The notes beneath the pieces were generated by a model. It was not told the DNA's origin. It worked only from the letters and a program-made list of their open reading frames with translations, and ran no database searches. This document shows, in pieces, positions 35,074 to 44,212 of a stretch of 64,000 nt of DNA. The position numbers were made by a program, and so were the translations under genes. Where the stretch lies: positions 3,472,001 through 3,536,000 of the forward strand of contig NZ_CP113529.1 of NCBI RefSeq assembly GCF_026723865.1, in the 5' to 3' direction. The stretch is from Mycobacterium sp. Aquia_216 (GTDB lineage Bacteria; Actinomycetota; Actinomycetes; Mycobacteriales; Mycobacteriaceae). How positions within the stretch are numbered: position 1 is the first letter of the stretch; the number at the start of each line of letters is the position of its first letter.

Positions 35074-36669
35074 TCAGGAACTGAACTCGAAGGAGGCGTA
35101 CTTCGCGTTGGCTTCGTCGCTCAGCTTACTGTCGTAGGTCTGTAGCCCTCCCAGGAAGAAGGCGCTGTACTTCTTCTTCCCTTCGATGTTGTCGTTTTGG
35201 ATCCACGACTTGACCTTGTCGAAGACCGTCAGCTTCGAGATCTCCTGGACGGTCTCGGCCCAGCGGACCTGCGCCTCGGCATTCGCTTCGACCGACTGCT
35301 GTTGTCGTGCGCGAGCCTCCTCGACCAATTGGGCGATAAAACCAACTTGCAGCTCGATCGACGGCAGCATGTTCGCGAAAGGACCTCCCGGTCCGGTCAC
35401 AGTGAAGAAGTTGGGGAATCCGGAAACGCTGACTCCATAGAGAGCGTTCGACTCGTCTTTCCAGGCATCGAACAATTTCACTCCGTGTCGGCCGGTGATG
35501 TCGATGTTTCGGTAGGCTCCGTCGACGCCATCAAAACCAGTCGCGTAGACGATGACGTCGGCATCGAACGTCTGCCCGTCTTGCAATTTCACACCGGTCG
35601 GCGTGATCTCTGCGATCTCGTTCTCGCTGATGTCGACTAGGGATACATGCGGCTCGTTGAAAGCTTCGTAGTAGCCATCGGCGGACAGTGGCCTGCCTCC
35701 GTAGAGACCGGTCGGTTGGAGCAGGGCGGCGGTCTTGGGGTCTTCGACGATCGATGCTATTTTGCTGCGCACGAAAGCTGCCGCGGTCTCATTGGCCTCC
35801 TCATTGGTGGCAATGTCGGAGAATGTCTCGAAGAAGAAGCGGAAGCCGCCACCCTTATTCCAGACTCGCTCATACACTTCCTGGCGTTCTGCTTCGGAGA
35901 CCTCTAGGGCGGATTGACTGCCCTCGACGAACCCCATCGCGAATAAGGAATTGAAGACTGTGTCCCAGACAGCATCATAGTTGGCCAAGATCTCCTGCTT
36001 CTCTGCCTCGTCCACCTCGCGGTTGTTAATCGGGACGACGTACTGTGCCCGGCGTTGGAAGACCGTGACCTCTTTTGCGAGAGGGTGGATGTTGGCCACA
36101 ATCTGGCTGCCAGAGGGTCCGGTGCCGACGACGGCTACACGCTTACCGGTCACGTCGAGCTCTTTCGGCCACCGTGCCGAATGGAAGGCGATGCCTTGGT
36201 AAGACTCCTTACCTGGCCAATTGGGTACGTAGGGGTTGGTGAGGATGCCGAGCGCGGTTACGAAGTAGGTTGCGGAGAACTGCCGACCTTGGTCTGTGAG
36301 GATGTTCCACCGCTTGGTGTCCTCATCGTAGTGAGCCGAGACTACGGCGTTGTTAAAGATATACTGTTCTGCAACACCGCTTTTCGTGGCTGTGTCGTGG
36401 ATCTGCTCCTGGAGTTGCTCGGCCTTGAGGTAGCGCGAATTCCAGTTCGGCTCGCTGCGATCATCGGAGAAGCGATATACCCAAGTCTCGGTGTCGGTTT
36501 GGGCGCCCGGGTACTGGTTCCAGTACCAGGCCCCGCCCAGGGCTCCGCCTTTCTCGACGCCAACGACCTTATCGAGGCCGAGTCGATTCTTGAACAGGTC
36601 GACGGTTCGAATTCCACCAAAACCGCCACCGACTACGACCGCGTCGACCGTCTCAACGTTGACTGTCAT
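35074..36669 (-). CDS. flavin-containing monooxygenase, Baeyer-Villiger (cyclohexanone monooxygenase) type
   Basis: This 531-residue class B flavoprotein monooxygenase has the FAD-binding motif VVVGGGFGGIRT at about 11-22, ALGGAWYWNQYPGAQTDTE, and the NADP-binding motif VAVVGTGPSGSQ. The Baeyer-Villiger fingerprint appears as YQGIAFHSARWP, close to FxGxxxHxxxWP with Y for F. It oxidises ketones to esters or related substrates; the true substrate is unknown. Start ATG 36669 lies behind AGGAGAAG. The insertion element at 36829 is 160 bp upstream, so the gene lies close to, but is not cut by, the insertion. Confidence 0.93.
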   Translation of the reverse strand: MTVNVETVDAVVVGGGFGGIRTVDLFKNRLGLDKVVGVEKGGALGGAWYWNQYPGAQTDTETWVYRFSDDRSEPNWNSRYLKAEQLQEQIHDTATKSGVAEQYIFNNAVVSAHYDEDTKRWNILTDQGRQFSATYFVTALGILTNPYVPNWPGKESYQGIAFHSARWPKELDVTGKRVAVVGTGPSGSQIVANIHPLAKEVTVFQRRAQYVVPINNREVDEAEKQEILANYDAVWDTVFNSLFAMGFVEGSQSALEVSEAERQEVYERVWNKGGGFRFFFETFSDIATNEEANETAAAFVRSKIASIVEDPKTAALLQPTGLYGGRPLSADGYYEAFNEPHVSLVDISENEIAEITPTGVKLQDGQTFDADVIVYATGFDGVDGAYRNIDITGRHGVKLFDAWKDESNALYGVSVSGFPNFFTVTGPGGPFANMLPSIELQVGFIAQLVEEARARQQQSVEANAEAQVRWAETVQEISKLTVFDKVKSWIQNDNIEGKKKYSAFFLGGLQTYDSKLSDEANAKYASFEFSS

Positions 36670-36852
36670 GATCTTCTCCTTCGGATCTTTCAGGACTAGT
36701 GTTCTGCGGCAGTACTTCGCTGGCTAGTGTTCGAATCACACTGAGCCTCGATCCACCGAGGCTGGCCATACACACCGTTACAGATAAGAGTGCCCCCGAC
36801 GATGAGGTGGTGTCCGGACTCCGTGAACTGGTCCACGGCTGACGAGAGTCGT

Positions 36853-37644
36853 TCATCGGTGGGTACAGGCGGCAGCATGCGGGCTGGGGTTGGTAGCCCA
36901 GGATGAGTGGCGACGGCAGTGGTTGTAGTCGTGTTTCCAGTCGCTGATGATGATGCGAGCTTGAGCTAGCGACCAGAAGCTGTTGATGTTGAGGCATTCG
37001 TCGCGGATGCGGGAGTTGAACGATTCGACGTAGCCGTTGCACCAGGGCTCGCCGGGTGGGATGAAGTGCAACCCGACGTGCCCGGTGGCCCAGTCAGCCA
37101 TTGCGCTGCATGCTAATTCGGGTCCGTTGTCGCAACGCAGGACCCGGGGATGGGCGCCGCGGTGTGCGGCTATGCGGTCGAGTTCGTCGATGAGGTGATC
37201 GCCGGTGATGCTGCGTTCGACCATCCCGCCGAGGCATTCTCGGGTGTGCTCGTCGATGATCGAGGCGATCTTGGCCGGTCGCCCGTCGGTGGTGACGTCG
37301 AACTGGAAGTCCACCGCCCACACCCGATCAGGCGCATCAGCGGCCACGTCGGGCGGCGCGGTGCAGGTACCGTGGCGTTTACGCTTTCGACGCTGCGGCA
37401 CCCGCGGTCCTTCCTCACGCCAAAGGCGTTGGATCTTCTTGTGATTCACTGCCCAGCCGTCACCTCTGGCGTCGTGGTAAGCCGGCCGGAAGCCACGGCG
37501 GGGATGATTCTTGGCGTAGGTCCGCAAGCCAGTCGCGCAGTGCGGCATCCGGACGGCCGGTGTCGCCGCGGTGGCTTCATGGCGCTTGGTGGCGCGGTGT
37601 TGCCCGGTCATGCGGCTGGCGAACCGTTCACTGACCCCAAGCAC
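36853..37644 (-). CDS. IS3-family transposase OrfB (DDE integrase)
   Basis: The 263-residue reading has the HTH_21-like region (RTYAKNHPRRGFRPAYHDAR) and an rve integrase core with the DDE residues: Asp in RVWAVDFQFDVTTDG, Asp in VLRCDNGPELACS and Glu in CNGYVESFNSRIRDE. It is normally made as an OrfAB fusion by -1 frameshifting; in the same frame the coding sequence continues upstream to about 37695 (LLSPERRRAAVRHLQR), before the first in-frame GTG. The stop lies inside the left terminal repeat. Catalytic residues are complete. Confidence 0.9.
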   Translation of the reverse strand: MLGVSERFASRMTGQHRATKRHEATAATPAVRMPHCATGLRTYAKNHPRRGFRPAYHDARGDGWAVNHKKIQRLWREEGPRVPQRRKRKRHGTCTAPPDVAADAPDRVWAVDFQFDVTTDGRPAKIASIIDEHTRECLGGMVERSITGDHLIDELDRIAAHRGAHPRVLRCDNGPELACSAMADWATGHVGLHFIPPGEPWCNGYVESFNSRIRDECLNINSFWSLAQARIIISDWKHDYNHCRRHSSWATNPSPHAAACTHR

Positions 37645-37685
37645 GCGTTGGAGGTGACGAACGGCCGCCCGCCGGCGTTCCGGGC

Positions 37686-37964
37686 TTAGAAGTTTCCCTT
37701 CGCGATCTCCTTGCGCGCGACCTTCTCCAACTCCGCATCGGCCAATAACCGCTTGAGGGTGGCGTTTTCACGTTCGAGGTCCTTAAGGCGTTTGGCGTCC
37801 TCGGCCTTCAGGCCACCGAACTGGTTACGCCACCGGTGATAGGTAGCCTCGGAAACCCCGAGCTCGCGGCACACCGCCGCGGTGTCCTTGCCCTCGGCCA
37901 ACAGCCGATCGGCCGCCATCAGTTTTCGCACAATCTGCTCGGGGCTATGCCGTTTCCTGGTCAT
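37686..37964 (-). CDS. IS3-family OrfA (DNA-binding HTH)
   Basis: The 92-residue protein, starting at ATG 37964, has a helix-turn-helix (SPEQIVRKLMAADRLLAEGK, TAAVCRELGVSEATYHRW). A leucine-rich tail follows (RLKDLERENATLKRLLADAE). It binds the IS ends. The last codons contain the heptamer GGGAAAC at 37698-37692 in the X-XXY-YYZ phase, an efficient -1 slippery site, so that OrfA can be extended into OrfB. The frame before that ends with TAA at 37686. Confidence 0.9.
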   Translation of the reverse strand: MTRKRHSPEQIVRKLMAADRLLAEGKDTAAVCRELGVSEATYHRWRNQFGGLKAEDAKRLKDLERENATLKRLLADAELEKVARKEIAKGNF

Positions 37965-38116
37965 GATGGTGTCGAGCCTTCCTGCCCACAACGTGGGCCG
38001 CAAGACTCTCATAAGCCACGGATCAACAGATCGGTGTCAGGCCACCTGGAAGATTGCTGAAGAGGCGAAGTCACTCGATCTAGGCGAAATGAGGGAAGCG
38101 GCTCCGCAACAACGGC

Positions 38117-38163
38117 AGGTCGAGGTGACGGACAACGGCAATGTCGTACCGCCCGGGCTGTAA
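38117..38163 (+). pseudogene. C-terminal fragment of the LGFP lipoprotein
   Basis: The sequence encodes QVEVTDNGNVVPPGL then TAA. The corresponding end of the lipoprotein at 31571-31617 encodes QVEVTVNGKVVPSGL then TAG. Both DNA and protein match over about 50 bp including the stop region (CCGAA follows). Upstream, homology ends abruptly. It lies 90 bp from the IS end and is probably the surviving end of a second lipoprotein copy. Confidence 0.7.
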
Positions 38164-38190
38164 CCCGAACTGCGGGCAGCGATCTCGCCA

Positions 38191-39018
38191 CTACCGCACG
38201 TCGCCACTTGGATGGCTCGCATGGAGGTTCCACTGGCCGCAGTCGGAAGCGAGCACGTCGTTGACGTCGACTTCGAGTCCGCCGACCTTCGGCCCGGGAT
38301 TGGACGAGGTGCTCACGACTCGCTGGTAGAGAACAGCGGCGGGGTGGACCTGATTGCCGGACCAAGCTCGAGTTTGCCAGATCCAGCGACGGCCAGGTGT
38401 GCTCGAAGACCCAACAACGCCATCGGCCGCCGCCCACTGACACACCCTGATGCCTCCGTAGACCCCTGTGCGTTGAACCCCAAGAACCGAGTTGATTCCG
38501 CGAAACCACTGCAGCGCGGTGCGATTCCAGGTGTCGCGATTGATGTCCTCGTCGATGGTGAAGAAAATCGGTGCACCCTGGCTGCCGCCCGCGGCGGTGT
38601 GCAGCTGCCAGGCGGTGCGCGCGTCCGCGATGCCGCCGGCGTAGCCGCGCGTGAAGTCCGACGGTGCCGAGCTACCCGGTTTGCCGTATTGGTAGTTACT
38701 GACGATCACCAAGCCCGCGGCTTTCAATGAGTCGGCGTAGGGCCGAGTGATCGGCTTGGCGCCAAACGATGAGCCAGGACGCGACTCCGAAACGTAGTTG
38801 ACCACCCCGCTATAGCCGGCGGCTCGAATCTGCTGCGCAGGAATCTGGCGTGCGGCGAAGTCGATCAATTGGGGTGCAGCTGCGGCGGCCGCCATAGGCA
38901 TGCCGCAGGCTACTGATGCAGCACCCAGGCCAGCCAACGCCGTGGCGTAGCGCAGCGCATCGCGCCGGGAAACGACACGCGGTCGCGCGCTACTGGCCTC
39001 CACAGGCAGAATGTGCAT
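38191..39018 (-). CDS. Tat-exported DUF1906 (glycoside-hydrolase-like) protein
   Basis: The 275-residue protein starts MHILPVEASS and carries a twin-arginine signal (SRRDALRYATALAGLGAA) at about 17. The remainder is the DUF1906 glycoside-hydrolase-like TIM barrel: IDFAARQIPAQQI, AGLVIVSNYQYG, GAPIFFTIDEDI and VDVNDVLAS near the end, with conserved Asp-Glu positions. The architecture is that of Rv2525c, a Tat substrate of unknown enzymology linked to cell-envelope phenotypes. It converges on nothing obvious and sits between the IS scar region and the DUF1942 gene. Confidence 0.9.
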   Translation of the reverse strand: MHILPVEASSARPRVVSRRDALRYATALAGLGAASVACGMPMAAAAAAPQLIDFAARQIPAQQIRAAGYSGVVNYVSESRPGSSFGAKPITRPYADSLKAAGLVIVSNYQYGKPGSSAPSDFTRGYAGGIADARTAWQLHTAAGGSQGAPIFFTIDEDINRDTWNRTALQWFRGINSVLGVQRTGVYGGIRVCQWAAADGVVGSSSTPGRRWIWQTRAWSGNQVHPAAVLYQRVVSTSSNPGPKVGGLEVDVNDVLASDCGQWNLHASHPSGDVR

Positions 39019-39197
39019 CGCGCGATGTTAACGATGTGACTGTTGTTGCCGATAGAGCTGCGCCAGCCGAAACGCGGGAGCGTTCCCAAACGGATACCAA
39101 GAGGTGACCGTTCGGCTATGACCGCGGACGCGCCGCGTGAAAGGACTTGGCGTGCAATCGACCCGAAGGATGACGCCCGGGTTGCCCCGCTGAGTTG

Positions 39198-39653
39198 CTA
39201 GCTCTTCCAGACGACCTTGTCGGTGCCTCCGGCGTCCCGGTACACAACGCTGTCGGGGTTCGTGCCATTGCGAACGTTGAAGTAAAGCCGCCCCGTGACC
39301 GGGGTGCCCAAGGGGAGCGGCCCCTCGGGGAGGCCGTCGGTCTGATTGCCCTTCATCACCGCGAACGTTGAACTGTTGGCGGCTCGCGCGTTGAAGTCAC
39401 CAATGTTCGGAGTCGCGTTACCGCTCACTCCTTTGGCCGTCACGTCGGAGTACCACACTCCGTCGTTATGGCCGCTGGGCTGCAGGCTACTCACGGTGTA
39501 GTCGATGGTGCCGCCCATACTGGAAATCTCCGCCGTCTGGCCGAATGGCAGCAATTGGGGATCGGCGAATGCCGGTGTCGCCGCGACAACTCCGGCCGCA
39601 GCCAATACGGCCGTTACTGCCGATATCTTCGATGCAATGTGTGAGAACGCCAC
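39198..39653 (-). CDS. secreted DUF1942 (MPT63-like) protein
   Basis: The 151-residue product starts at GTG 39653, preceded by GAAGGGAG, with a signal peptide ending ATPAFA. The mature chain begins DPQLLPFGQTAEISS and has the immunoglobulin-like beta-sandwich pattern of MPT63/MPB63: GTIDYTVSSLQPSG, NSSTFAVMKGNQTDG and GRLYFNVRNGT. Length (~130 mature residues) fits the family. Function of MPT63 is unknown; it is a major secreted antigen in M. tuberculosis. The longer frame from 39701 lacks a plausible signal-peptide start. Confidence 0.9.
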   Translation of the reverse strand: MAFSHIASKISAVTAVLAAAGVVAATPAFADPQLLPFGQTAEISSMGGTIDYTVSSLQPSGHNDGVWYSDVTAKGVSGNATPNIGDFNARAANSSTFAVMKGNQTDGLPEGPLPLGTPVTGRLYFNVRNGTNPDSVVYRDAGGTDKVVWKS

Positions 39654-39924
39654 GTTGGGCTCCCTTCGCGAGATGTCAGCTGTCGAGGGCAGCTGATTCA
39701 CAGGTGAGGTTTATCCAAAGCCCGGGACTTCAAACCAGTTGTCTGCGAGCCCTTGCCGGTCCTGGGGCTGGCTGCAATAGGCCGTTTCGTTCACCGGTAA
39801 CCCTTGAATTCGATCCCGCCGTATTCCCCTCGGGAAGGCGCACACGCGCGTCGCGCGAGCAGGGGAGCGGCTTGGGCTTCGCCGCTGCCGGGGAAACCAG
39901 ATTGATGTCTCGGTGTTGACCGAC

Positions 39925-41610
39925 TTATCCCACAATCGCCCGCGCTGCGCGCTCAGCGATGAGCATCACCGGCGCGTTCGTGTTGCCGGAAATGATGGTC
40001 GGCATAGCCGACGCATCGACCACTCGAAGGCCGGCGACGCGATACACGCGGCAGTCGGTGTCGAGTACCGTGGCGGCCGAACGCGGTCGCCCGTGGCCGT
40101 CAAAGGCTCCCATCGCGCAGGTACCCACCGGATGGAAAATGGTCGTACCGAGTTCACCGGCCGCCTTCTGCAGCTCTTCATCGCTCACCAGTTGCGGGCC
40201 GGGGAACAACTCCTGCGGGCCGAAGCGGGCCAGGGCTGGCGCCGCCATGATCTGCCGGGTCATCCGGAGGCCCTTCACGGCGATGTGACGGTCGGCGTCA
40301 GTCGACAGGTAATTGCACAAAATCTTCGGGTAAGTCAGCGGATCTGCACTGGCGATGCGCACATGGCCTCGCGAGCTGGGTCGCAGATTGCAGACCGAAG
40401 GTGTGATCGCTCCGAAGGGGTGCAGCGGTTCGCCGAACTTCGGCAACGACAAGGGCTGCACATGCCACTCGAGATCGGCGCTTTCCAGCGCGAGGTCGCT
40501 CTTGGCGAAAGCCCCAAGCGTGGAAGGCGGCATTGTCATGGGCCCCGATCGCAAGAACAGGTACTGAAGTCCCATGCCCGCGCGGCTGATCCAGTTCCGG
40601 TACAGCGTGTTGACGGTCGGGGCACCCCGGATCCGGTAGATCGTTCGAATCTGCAGGTGGTCCTGGAGGTTTTCGCCCACGCCCGGCAAATCGACGGCTA
40701 CTGGCACTTGATGGCGGGCGAGCAGCCCGGCTGGGCCCAGACCCGAAACCTGCATCAGATGCGGCGAGCCAATAGCTCCGGCACTCAAGATCACCTCGTG
40801 CCGGGCTCGGACGTCGATGGCTTGGCCGCCTCTGAGAAGCCGCAGGCCGATGACACGGCGCTGGGCCGTGGTCCAGGCGCCGCGCCGCTGATCCTCCGGG
40901 ACGTGGTCGTCCATCAAAAGCTGCAAGGCCTGGGTCTGCGTATAAATCGTGAGGTTCGGCCGGTGGGCGATGGGATGCAGGAAGGCGTCGGCCATCGACC
41001 AGCGACGGCCACGCCGTTGGTTCACGTGAAAGTACGCAGAGCCGGCGTTGACACCCCGGTTGAATTCGTCGATTGGATAGATGCCCATCTCGGCAGCAGC
41101 GGCCTGCCAGGCGTCCAAGATCTTCCAGCGCACACGTGGCCGCTCGACGCGGATCTCACCACCGGCGCCGTGATAGTCGTCGGCTCCGCCGAAGTAGTCC
41201 TCCAGCTTTTTGTAGATCGCCAGCGTCTCGCCGGGGCGGTCCGGGCCGCCCCAACGCCATCGCTCGTCACCGGTGGCCTGCGCCCACAGGTCGTAATCGC
41301 TGGCCTGACCACGCATGTGGATCATGGCGTTGATCGACGAGCAGCCGCCGATCACACGGCCCCGCGCGTAGTGAATCCTGCGGCCGGCCAGGCCGGGGTC
41401 GGCCTCGGTCGTGAAGCACCAGTCGGTGCGGGGGTTGGCGATTGTGTACAGATAGCCCACCGGCACCTTGATCCAGAACCAGTCGTCTTCGCCGCCGGCC
41501 TCAATCAGCAGCACACGGCGATCAGGGTTGGCGCTGAGCCGGTTGGCGAGCAGGCAGCCTGCGCTGCCTGCTCCCACGATGATGAAGTCGAATTCGGCGA
41601 CCGGGCTCAT
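39925..41610 (-). CDS. GMC family flavin oxidoreductase (choline dehydrogenase-like)
   Basis: This 561-residue GMC oxidoreductase has the FAD motif FIIVGAGSAGCLLANRLS at the N-terminus, the second FAD motif RGRVIGGCSSINAMIHMRG, VILSAGAIGSPHLMQVSG in the middle and HPVGTCAMG with the catalytic His near the C-terminus, followed by VVDASAMPTIISGNTNAP. It is likely an alcohol dehydrogenase or oxidase of this type; the natural substrate is unknown. The opposite strand is also open over nearly the whole gene, which reflects the GC bias and not a second gene. Confidence 0.94.
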   Translation of the reverse strand: MSPVAEFDFIIVGAGSAGCLLANRLSANPDRRVLLIEAGGEDDWFWIKVPVGYLYTIANPRTDWCFTTEADPGLAGRRIHYARGRVIGGCSSINAMIHMRGQASDYDLWAQATGDERWRWGGPDRPGETLAIYKKLEDYFGGADDYHGAGGEIRVERPRVRWKILDAWQAAAAEMGIYPIDEFNRGVNAGSAYFHVNQRRGRRWSMADAFLHPIAHRPNLTIYTQTQALQLLMDDHVPEDQRRGAWTTAQRRVIGLRLLRGGQAIDVRARHEVILSAGAIGSPHLMQVSGLGPAGLLARHQVPVAVDLPGVGENLQDHLQIRTIYRIRGAPTVNTLYRNWISRAGMGLQYLFLRSGPMTMPPSTLGAFAKSDLALESADLEWHVQPLSLPKFGEPLHPFGAITPSVCNLRPSSRGHVRIASADPLTYPKILCNYLSTDADRHIAVKGLRMTRQIMAAPALARFGPQELFPGPQLVSDEELQKAAGELGTTIFHPVGTCAMGAFDGHGRPRSAATVLDTDCRVYRVAGLRVVDASAMPTIISGNTNAPVMLIAERAARAIVG

Positions 41611-41988
41611 TCCGGTATCGGCCCTCCATAGCGTCGGATGCGGGTCCTAGTGTGCGCGATGACCACCACCCCTCGTCGAGGAAGGATTGGCCTTGAACCT
41701 ACGCGTGTCTTCGATGTCTGAAAATTTTTGTGGCACAAACTAAACGGAATCTTTTGCGTGCAAATTCCTCTCGCGTACTGAAGTGAGAGAGGCCTTCCGT
41801 CATGATGGCAGCCCGATGGCGGCTCGCACAGCTCGCCGCGCAGTACGGGAAGCACGATTGTGTGCCGTGACCGTTAAGCATCGTTACCGCAATCGTGATC
41901 TCGCACTCGTATCTTTGGACATACCAGAAGGCCGCAGTTTCCGACCTCCCAATAACGCCTATCGGCGTCCGCAAGCCTGGGGGCTGAC
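41611..41988. other. intergenic region
   Basis: About 380 bp between the GMC gene start and the small membrane-protein gene. No coding sequence or repeat recognised. It probably contains both divergent promoters. Confidence 0.45.
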
Positions 41989-42234
41989 ATGACCATCGCA
42001 ATCGCCGCGCACAACCCCGTCGACCAAGACGCGGCCGACGGGCATGACGATCTCCGGTTGGCGGTCGCAAAAATGAACGCATTTGCCGGCCGAGGGGATA
42101 CCGTTCTCGTCGGATCGAAGCCGCGCTCGCGACTCACGGAAGAAGAGATCGTGCGCGCGGCGATCGTGGTGATTTTGGTGGCCCTTATAACGGTGATTGC
42201 CGTCGCCGCGGGCGCGATCTTGACAATGGGTTAG
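41989..42234 (+). CDS. small single-pass membrane protein
   Basis: This 81-residue frame runs from ATG 41989 to TAG 42234. It has a soluble N-terminal half (QDAADGHDDLRLAVAKMNAF) and a C-terminal hydrophobic helix (AAIVVILVALITVIAVAAGA), with a short tail. A GGGGGC stretch lies before the start. No named family recognised. The presence of one coherent transmembrane helix and a mixed N-terminus makes it more plausible than random open frames, but I cannot confirm it. Confidence 0.5.
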   Translation: MTIAIAAHNPVDQDAADGHDDLRLAVAKMNAFAGRGDTVLVGSKPRSRLTEEEIVRAAIVVILVALITVIAVAAGAILTMG

Positions 42235-42941
42235 CAGCGGATACGGCACGGACGGCTCGCCCAGTCGGACTTGGTAGTCGACCTGCCTAGCTGGCTGTAG
42301 ATGCCTTGCGCAGCAAGGGCTTTGACGTCCAGGGTGGGCGCCAAGGGTGCCCACGCGGTGATCAGCCGTGCAACTCATCGATGTGACCGTCGACAAGTGC
42401 GGCGTCGGTGGCGTCGAGGCGCTAGGGGGCCTGTGGGGGGCGGGCGGCGATCTTAAGCAGTTCGGGTTGCCTGGTCGATGACGGTGAGCAGGTAGCGGCC
42501 CAGTACGGTCGGTTCGACGTCCATGTCGCCTAGCCCGGCGAACACGATCCGGACGTCGTGCATGGCGGACGGGCGGTCCAGTCGACGGTCGATGCCCGCT
42601 GTCAGCGGGGGTCCTTGGACTTGACGTGGCGGTTGGTCAGCCAAGCCGGGTAGGTGGGCATACCAGCCCCACGGCCGATCAGCTGACATTCCCTGCCGCG
42701 CAGGGAGACCGGTTTTAGGATGTCCAGCGTGCAGTTAGCGGCGAGCCGGACGAAGACACCCTGTACGCGACCATCGCCTTGATATTGGATCACCGAGCAT
42801 CATCATTTCTGATGCGAAATTCGACACAGTCGACATAGCGCTAGTTAGGATGGTCGATCAGCTGCCCGTGGCTGGGGGTGTGAAGGGCCGGGTACTGAGG
42901 TTAACCGCGTAACAGGTATCGGCAACGCAAGGAGTTTGAGG
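42235..42941. other. large intergenic region with an unidentified coding relic
   Basis: About 700 bp. On the reverse strand, two adjacent frames (42602-42793 and 42453-42689) read like parts of one protein: RVQGVFVRLAANCTLDILKP followed, in a different frame, by DVRIVFAGLGDMDVEPTVLG. I cannot name the family. A frameshifted remnant is the likely explanation. The final ~150 bp must hold the promoter of the MpaB-like gene. Confidence 0.35.
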
Positions 42942-44051
42942 GTGGCGGACCGGGGCATTAAGGCACTTAAGAAAATCATGCAGACAACATTTGATCCAGA
43001 GCTCGTCATTCCGCAAGAAGCTAGGGTGACAGAATTCACCGGTGATAACAGTTTGTCACGGAAAGATCTTTTTCAGCATCCGATTCCCGCAGGTTCCCTG
43101 ATATGGAAGTATTGGGGCCGTCTTGATGTGATATTTTTCGGCAGCGGGGTAGTGGGCACCATTGCGGGGGCGTGGCCGCAGATGGCGAAGGCGACCACGA
43201 ATTCTGTTCTTTTCACTGGTGACAGTTCTTTCGGTGCACGCGCTAAAATTTATAAGATACGGCGTCAGAGATCTCGTGAGTACATTTATGGCACTGTGTA
43301 CGACGCTCCGGAAGATGCGAAGAAATACGGACTGAAGACTCGTAATATGCACAAGTCCGTCAAAGGCACCCTGCATGACGGCACGTATCATTCTTTGAAT
43401 GCGGAAACCTTCTATTTTGCGCATGTCACCTTCTTTTACCATCTTCTGATAATAATCACCGAGCAGCTGTATTTCGACGGGTCCATGCCACGGGCGATGA
43501 AGGAGCAGATGTTCGAGGAATCCAAGGAGTGGTACAGCATGTGGGGAGTGGACGATAGCCCCCAGCCGGATACCTACGACGATTTCGAGCGGTATCTGGA
43601 AAACATCGAGCGCAATCATTTAGTGAATTCACAGGTATCTCAGGTCATGCTGGAACAATTCATGGAGCGCCGCCTGGCGCCGCGGTGGTGGCCTCCAGTC
43701 ATGAAAAAATTTGTGTGGCCCTGGTGGGCGGCGCGGCGGCAAGTCGTTGTCAATAGTTTTCCGCCCCATGTGCAGGAGCTGTTCAATTTAGAGTGGACCC
43801 CGGAGGACGAGGAGATTTCGCGCCGCTTTATGCGTATGTATCGGAGGTTCTACGCAGTTCTTGAGCGCATTCTCCCGCTGAAGTTTCTCTACTTGCCGAT
43901 TGCGGTGAGAGGCTTTGAGCGGGAAGGGGTCGATCCACGCAACATCACCCTGGAGTCCGCACAGCAAGCGCTCCGGGAAAACCGCGCCCGCCGCGCCGCG
44001 CGAGAGAATACACCAACAGATGAGACGGATGGGGTGCTCGCTTCCAGCTAA
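42942..44051 (+). CDS. oxygenase MpaB family (DUF2236) protein
   Basis: This 369-residue protein was assigned start GTG 42942 because AAGGAG stands seven bases ahead; the TTG at 42936 is too close. The helical pattern matches the DUF2236/MpaB (ER-bound oxygenase, latex-clearing-like) family: SLIWKYWGRLDVIFFGSGVV near the N-terminus, DGTYHSLNAETFYFAHVTFF with its conserved His (putative heme or metal ligand), and LEQFMERRLAP. Substrate unknown. The coding DNA has many A/T third positions and looks less GC-rich than its neighbours, suggesting a different origin. Confidence 0.82.
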   Translation: MADRGIKALKKIMQTTFDPELVIPQEARVTEFTGDNSLSRKDLFQHPIPAGSLIWKYWGRLDVIFFGSGVVGTIAGAWPQMAKATTNSVLFTGDSSFGARAKIYKIRRQRSREYIYGTVYDAPEDAKKYGLKTRNMHKSVKGTLHDGTYHSLNAETFYFAHVTFFYHLLIIITEQLYFDGSMPRAMKEQMFEESKEWYSMWGVDDSPQPDTYDDFERYLENIERNHLVNSQVSQVMLEQFMERRLAPRWWPPVMKKFVWPWWAARRQVVVNSFPPHVQELFNLEWTPEDEEISRRFMRMYRRFYAVLERILPLKFLYLPIAVRGFEREGVDPRNITLESAQQALRENRARRAARENTPTDETDGVLASS

Positions 44052-44212
44052 TAAGGTTGCTGGGCCGCCGGTTTCACCCGGCCGCACGGTCTGTCCTGGG
44101 CGTACGGCGGTTCTGGAGATCAGTCGGCAGCCGAAAATCCTGACGCTTCTCTACTTGACTTGACGCGTTGGCTGATCGTACCGGTGCGTCACGGGAGCTG
44201 TACTCGGTGAAG

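Larger units (their letters stand above)
36829..38025 (-). mobile_element. IS3-family insertion sequence
   Basis: An element of about 1197 bp with orfA and orfB on the reverse strand. Imperfect terminal inverted repeats of 26 bp match at 19 positions. The left end starts TGGTCCACGGCT at 36829 and the right end, read inward on the reverse strand, starts TGATCCGTGGCT at 38025. Both share GAGAGTC. Direct flanking repeats are not clean: left flank aac, right flank aca; if the right end were one base shorter, an aac duplication would appear on both sides. The ORFs look intact, so the element may be mobile. Confidence 0.85.

Noticed and set aside
38014..38028. Clean 3-bp target-site duplication for the IS3-family element
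   Set aside because: Flanks read aac on the left and aca on the right. An aac match would require moving the right end by one base, against the TG...CA ends.
39913..41631. A long open frame antisense to the GMC oxidoreductase gene
   Set aside because: It has no signal, motif or ribosome-binding site, and it mirrors the third-position GC bias of the real gene. Similar frames run antisense to zwf, the glycosyltransferase and many others.
42453..42793. Possible gene upstream of the MpaB-like gene
   Set aside because: Two frames can be joined only by a frameshift, and the combined sequence matches no family I know. Treated as a relic.
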